Assembly: GCF_001758785.1 (NCBI RefSeq)
Contig: NZ_LROM01000077.1
Span: 90,396-154,395, forward strand
DNA from: Duganella phyllosphaerae
GTDB lineage: Bacteria > Pseudomonadota > Gammaproteobacteria > Burkholderiales > Burkholderiaceae_D
Length of the DNA stretch: 64,000 nucleotides
Direction of reading: 5' to 3'
Made by a program: the position numbers and the translations under genes. Shown here in pieces: positions 60,188 to 64,000 of the stretch. The notes beneath the pieces are model-generated. The model was not told the DNA's origin. It worked only from the letters and a program-made list of their open reading frames with translations, and ran no database searches. Every line of letters begins with the position of its first letter. The first letter of the stretch is position 1.

Positions 60188-62494
60188 ATGACCAAAGAAA
60201 CCCATGCCGCACCCTATCCCCATCCTGCCGGCGGCTGGGGCTCCGTCAAGGAAGTAGGCACGATCTTGCTGGACCAGGGCGTGCTGCTCAAGGGCGGCAA
60301 CCTCATGCTGCACCAGAACAAGACCGATGGCTACGCCTGCGTGGGCTGCGCCTGGGCCAAGCCGGCCAACCCGCACCCGTTCGAATTCTGCGAAAGCGGC
60401 GCCAAGGCCACGGCCTGGGAAATCACCAGCAAGACGATCGGCGCCGATTTTTTCAGGAAGCACACGCTGACCGAGTTGCGCACCTGGTCCGACCACCAGC
60501 TGGAAGCCGTGGGCCGCCTGACCGTGCCGCTGCGCTGGGACCCGGACAGCGACCGTTACGTGGAAGTGGCGTGGGAAGCCGCGTTCAACGAGATCGGCCA
60601 GGAGCTGAAAAACCTGCATGCGCTTGACCCCAAGAACACGGTGTTTTATGCATCCGGGCGCGCCTCGCTGGAAACCTCGTATATGTACCAGCTGGCCGCG
60701 CGCCTGTACGGCAACAACAACCTGCCGGACAGTTCCAATATGTGCCACGAAAGCACCTCGGTGGCGCTGCCCAAAACCATCGGCGTGCCGATCGGCACCG
60801 TCAACCTCGACGACTTCGAGCAGACCGACTGCATCCTGTTCTTCGGCCAGAACGTCGGCACCAACAGCCCGCGCATGTTGCACCAGGTGCAGTCTGCACG
60901 CAAACGCGGCGTGCCGGTAATCACCTTCAATCCCTTGCGCGAGACCGGCTTGCTGTCGTTCGCCAACCCGCAATCGCCGACCGAGATGTTGACCACGGCC
61001 GAAACGCAGATCAGCACCCAGTACCTGCAAGTGAAAGCCGGTGGCGACAGCGCCGCCATCATGGGCCTGTGCAAGGCGCTGATCGCGCGCGACGACGCGG
61101 CCCAAGCTGCCGGCAGCGCGCGCGTGCTCGATGCCGGCTTCATCGCTGAGCACACGGCCGGCCTCGACGATTTTGCCGCCCAGGCGCGAGCCACCAGCTG
61201 GTCCGCCATCGAAGGCCAGTCCGGCCTCACGCGCGCGGCGCTCGAAGAAGCGGCCGCCACCTATGCAAATGCGAGGCGCGTGATCGCCGTGTACGGCATG
61301 GGCCTCACCCAGCATCGGCACGGCGTGCAGAATGTCGAAATGGTGTCCAACCTGCTGCTCTTGCGCGGCAATATCGGCAAGCCGGGCGCCGGCATCTGCC
61401 CGGTGCGCGGTCACTCCAATGTGCAGGGCCAGCGCACCGTGGGCATCACCGAAAAGCCGAAACTGGCGCCGCTCGACCAGCTGGAAAAACAATACGGCTT
61501 TGCGCCGCCGCGCGACGAGGGCTTGAACACTGTGACCGCCTGTCGCGGCATGATGGACGGTTCGGTCAAAGCCTTCATCGGCCTGGGCGGCAACTTCCTG
61601 CGTGCCGCACCCGATACCGTGCGCCTGGAGGCAGCCTGGTCGCAACTGCGTCTCAACGTGCAGATTGCCACCAAGCTCAATCGCAGCCACGTGGTGCCGG
61701 GCGCTGTCAATTACCTGCTGCCATGCCTGGGCCGCATCGAGATCGACCGCCAGGCCGGCGGCGAGCAGTCGGTGGCGGTGGAAGACAGCACCGGCTATAT
61801 GCACGGCTCGCGCGGTCGCGCCGAGCCGGCTGCTGACACCCTGTGGTCGGAACCGGCCATCGTGGCGGCGCTGGCGCAAGCCATGTTGCCGTCCGAGCGC
61901 GCAGCGCTGGTGCCGTGGGCCGACTGGGTGGCCGATTACAGCCGTATCCGCGACGCCATCGCCGTCACCTTCCCCGACATCTTCAACGACTTCAATGCCC
62001 GCATGTGGACGCCGGGCGGCTTTCGCCGTCCGGTGCCGGCTGCACACCGCGAATGGAAAACCCCGAACGGCCGCGCCAACTTCATCGCGCCTGCCACGCT
62101 CGAGGAAAACCCGGACCAGCAGCCGCTGGCACGCGACATACTGCGCCTGTTTACCATCCGCAGCGACAGCCAGTTCAACACCACCATCTATGACCTCGAT
62201 GACAGGTTCCGCGGCGTGTATGGCGGCAGGAAGGTCTTGCTGGTGAACCCCGACGATATCGTCCGGCTTGGCCTGGCGGAAGGCGCGCTGGTCGATGTGC
62301 ACGGCGTTACGGACGATGGCCTGGTGCGCACGGTCGCTGGGCTGAAGCTGGTGGGCTACGAAGTGCCACCCGGCTGCATCGCCGGCTACTATCCCGAGTG
62401 CAATCCGCTGCTGCCGCTCGAACACCATGCGCTGGAAAGCATGGTGCCCGCCGCCAAGGCGATCGCGGTACGGTTGGCGCCTGCTGCAGGGTAG
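60188..62494 (+). CDS. FdhF/YdeP-family molybdopterin oxidoreductase
   Basis: This 768-residue protein is a molybdopterin-dependent oxidoreductase of the YdeP group. It contains CVGCAWAKP (Cys51, Cys54) and EFCESGAKATAWE (Cys68), where formate dehydrogenases have a four-Cys iron-sulfur site. It also has NMCHESTSVALPKTIG, FFGQNVGTNSPRML and GNIGKPGAGICPVRGHSNVQGQRT. YdeP is linked to acid resistance in E. coli, but its reaction is unknown. No dedicated maturation gene lies nearby. The start at 60188 agrees with the family. Confidence 0.9.
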   Translation: MTKETHAAPYPHPAGGWGSVKEVGTILLDQGVLLKGGNLMLHQNKTDGYACVGCAWAKPANPHPFEFCESGAKATAWEITSKTIGADFFRKHTLTELRTWSDHQLEAVGRLTVPLRWDPDSDRYVEVAWEAAFNEIGQELKNLHALDPKNTVFYASGRASLETSYMYQLAARLYGNNNLPDSSNMCHESTSVALPKTIGVPIGTVNLDDFEQTDCILFFGQNVGTNSPRMLHQVQSARKRGVPVITFNPLRETGLLSFANPQSPTEMLTTAETQISTQYLQVKAGGDSAAIMGLCKALIARDDAAQAAGSARVLDAGFIAEHTAGLDDFAAQARATSWSAIEGQSGLTRAALEEAAATYANARRVIAVYGMGLTQHRHGVQNVEMVSNLLLLRGNIGKPGAGICPVRGHSNVQGQRTVGITEKPKLAPLDQLEKQYGFAPPRDEGLNTVTACRGMMDGSVKAFIGLGGNFLRAAPDTVRLEAAWSQLRLNVQIATKLNRSHVVPGAVNYLLPCLGRIEIDRQAGGEQSVAVEDSTGYMHGSRGRAEPAADTLWSEPAIVAALAQAMLPSERAALVPWADWVADYSRIRDAIAVTFPDIFNDFNARMWTPGGFRRPVPAAHREWKTPNGRANFIAPATLEENPDQQPLARDILRLFTIRSDSQFNTTIYDLDDRFRGVYGGRKVLLVNPDDIVRLGLAEGALVDVHGVTDDGLVRTVAGLKLVGYEVPPGCIAGYYPECNPLLPLEHHALESMVPAAKAIAVRLAPAAG

Positions 62495-62577
62495 ATCGAG
62501 CAAAAATCACGCAATGTCACGCGCCTGACATACTGCTGCGATAACATCCGGAAACTTTTATTCCCCTGGATGTTATC

Positions 62578-64000
62578 TTGCGTTCGTACGCCTCCCGATA
62601 TTGGCCCTGGGCCTGGTTGCTGCTGGCCTTGCTGGCGGCGGCCGTCTGCTGGAATCACGCCGTGGTAAGCGCCGAGCGCACCCGGCGCGATGTCGAGCAG
62701 ACCGCGCGGCGCGAGCTCGCTGCTCACGTCGATGCGTTCGAGCACTACCTTACCCGCAGCGTCGCCCAGATGGACCAGGTCACCATGCAGCTCAAGCATG
62801 GCTGGGAGCAGAGCGGCGGCACCTTGCAGCTCGATGCGCTGTACCGCGACGGCATGTTCACCGATCCGGCATTTCCCGAGATCGCCATTTATGCCCCCAA
62901 CGGCCGCGTGCTGAGCCGCGCCGGCCGCCATCATGGCGCCGGCGCGGGCTTGCCGGCCTCGTTCGGCTTTCACCAGGCTAATAATTCGTCGGCGCTGCGC
63001 ATCCTGGCGCCGGGCGGCGCGGTGCAGGCCAGCCAGCAATTCGTGCAGTTCACCCGCCGTCTCGACCGCCGCGACGACGGTTTTGCCGGGGTGTTGGCGC
63101 TTACCCTCGATGCCGATTACCTGACGTCGTTCTACAACCAGCGCCTGCTGGGCGGCCACGGCGTGGTGGCCGTGTTCAGTGACCTTGGCAACGCCAGCAG
63201 CGTGCGCCTCGAAGCCCACGGCGACGCGCTGACCCTGGCGCCCGGCGCCTCGCTGTTTGCCACGGCGCCGGCGCTGACCGGCGGCTTCGACACCAGGCTG
63301 ATGGCAGGCGCGGCCTTTTCCGACCACGCCCCGCGGCTGGTCAGCTGGCGCCATTCCAGTGCCTACCCGGTCGTGGCACTGGCCGCCATGACCTCGGCGC
63401 AAGCGCTGGCGCCGGCCGCCACCGACTGGAGCCGCCGCCGCGACCGCGCGTTCTGGCTCACGCTGCTCACCGTGCTGCTCGGTGGGTTGGCCACGCATTA
63501 CAGCCTGGGCATCGAGCGCCGGCGCGTACGCAGCAGGGCTGCGCACCAGGCCTATCGCATGGCAACCGAACACGGCAGTGACGGCTTTTACCTGGCCGCC
63601 GCCGTGCGCGACGCTGCCGGCGCGGTCATCGATTTCGACATCATCGACTGCAATGCGCGCGGCGCCTATTTCTATGGACTCGGGCGCGACCAGCTGATCG
63701 GCCGCCGCGTCTCCACCCTCGACCAGGACGTGTTCGGCACGGCGCTGCTGCCGGTGTACCTGCAGGCGCTGCAAGACGGCAACTACGACGACGAGCGGCA
63801 GATGTCGCCCGACGGCCAGCTTAATATCGGCTGGGGCCGGCGCCGCATCGTGCGCGTGGGCGAGTGCCTGGCCATCACCTTGCAGGACGTCAGCGAACGC
63901 AAGCTGCACGAGCGCGACATGGAACACCTGGCGCTGCACGACCCGCTCACCGAGCTGCCCAACCGCCAATGGCTGGTGCGCGAACTGCCGCGCCGGCTGA
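62578..64000 (+). CDS. Sensor diguanylate cyclase/PAS protein (cut by window end)
   Basis: An open frame begins with TTG at 62578 and runs to the window end. It has a membrane segment near 7-24 (WPWAWLLLALLAAAV), a periplasmic Cache-like sensor to about 285, a second membrane segment near 287-305 and a PAS domain at about 325-440. The last visible residues, LHDPLTELPNRQWL, are the start of a GGDEF domain. An in-frame stop 36 bases upstream limits the start to TTG 62578. The active-site motif and any EAL domain lie beyond the window. Confidence 0.8.
   Translation, partial: MRSYASRYWPWAWLLLALLAAAVCWNHAVVSAERTRRDVEQTARRELAAHVDAFEHYLTRSVAQMDQVTMQLKHGWEQSGGTLQLDALYRDGMFTDPAFPEIAIYAPNGRVLSRAGRHHGAGAGLPASFGFHQANNSSALRILAPGGAVQASQQFVQFTRRLDRRDDGFAGVLALTLDADYLTSFYNQRLLGGHGVVAVFSDLGNASSVRLEAHGDALTLAPGASLFATAPALTGGFDTRLMAGAAFSDHAPRLVSWRHSSAYPVVALAAMTSAQALAPAATDWSRRRDRAFWLTLLTVLLGGLATHYSLGIERRRVRSRAAHQAYRMATEHGSDGFYLAAAVRDAAGAVIDFDIIDCNARGAYFYGLGRDQLIGRRVSTLDQDVFGTALLPVYLQALQDGNYDDERQMSPDGQLNIGWGRRRIVRVGECLAITLQDVSERKLHERDMEHLALHDPLTELPNRQWLVRELPRRL

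Noticed and set aside
60044..62503. An 819-codon antisense frame across the YdeP-type gene
   Set aside because: Same artefact: low-complexity His/Arg/Gly-rich translation, no motif, opposite a well-matched family member.

Overview
The window is a gene-dense, GC-rich stretch of bacterial chromosome. Protein-level resemblances point to a betaproteobacterium of the Oxalobacteraceae (Massilia/Duganella/Janthinobacterium type): a 1336-residue single-chain PurL, a yciB-bolA-parvulin block, abundant hybrid kinases and GGDEF/EAL proteins, and a TonB receptor. The genus is an inference from these features, not from a search. No rRNA, tRNA, CRISPR array, insertion sequence or phage gene was found. The region looks like ordinary chromosome with scattered accessory genes.

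Layout. 1-4.2 kb: start of a probable mnmH, tesA (minus), then a divergent ybbA-like ATPase, an S41-like protease and chrA. 4.4-6.1 kb: nnr, the NAD(P)HX repair enzyme. 6.2-13.5 kb: a fused 5-oxoprolinase translationally coupled to a hybrid histidine kinase, facing a receiver-TPR protein. 13.7-17.8 kb: purL with a -10 box and a clear terminator. 18.1-22.7 kb (minus): selO-msrB-yciB-bolA followed by two tandem parvulins, a redox and envelope maintenance cluster. 23.0-24.6 kb: a chemoreceptor. 24.6-28.5 kb: cdaR diverging from an MFS permease and glycerate kinase. 28.6-37.0 kb: a hybrid sensor kinase, then a TonB receptor plus a Tat-exported PL26-like lyase. 37.0-40.6 kb: a DUF4019 remnant, lldD, a MipA/OmpV porin-like protein and kgtP.

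40.7-44.2 kb: two unrecognised proteins and an isolated TadG/TadE pair. 44.2-47.0 kb: ridA diverging from a LysR gene, then an acetylxylan-esterase-type hydrolase. 47.1-50.8 kb: an ABC ATPase and two DUF3526 permeases behind a Fur-like palindrome. 50.9-57.4 kb: a PanP-like decarboxylase, a DUF1264 protein, a GGDEF-EAL protein, a nitrilase-family hydrolase and a bilobed aspartic-protease-like protein. 57.4-59.1 kb: a hipA-hipB toxin-antitoxin pair in reversed order. 59.1-64 kb: a YihY membrane protein, a YdeP-type molybdopterin oxidoreductase, and a sensor diguanylate cyclase cut by the window end.

Genes are packed tightly and many stop/start codons overlap (ATGA, GTGA, TTGA), so translational coupling is common. 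The most distinctive observations are a REPIN/dRS3-like repeat present twice, a receiver with Glu at the phosphoacceptor position, an S41-like protein with Gly where the catalytic Ser is expected, a frameshifted DUF4019 remnant, a two-DTG aspartic-protease-like protein, and a Fur-like operator in front of the DUF3526 transporter. I did not find a convincing wholly new multi-gene system.
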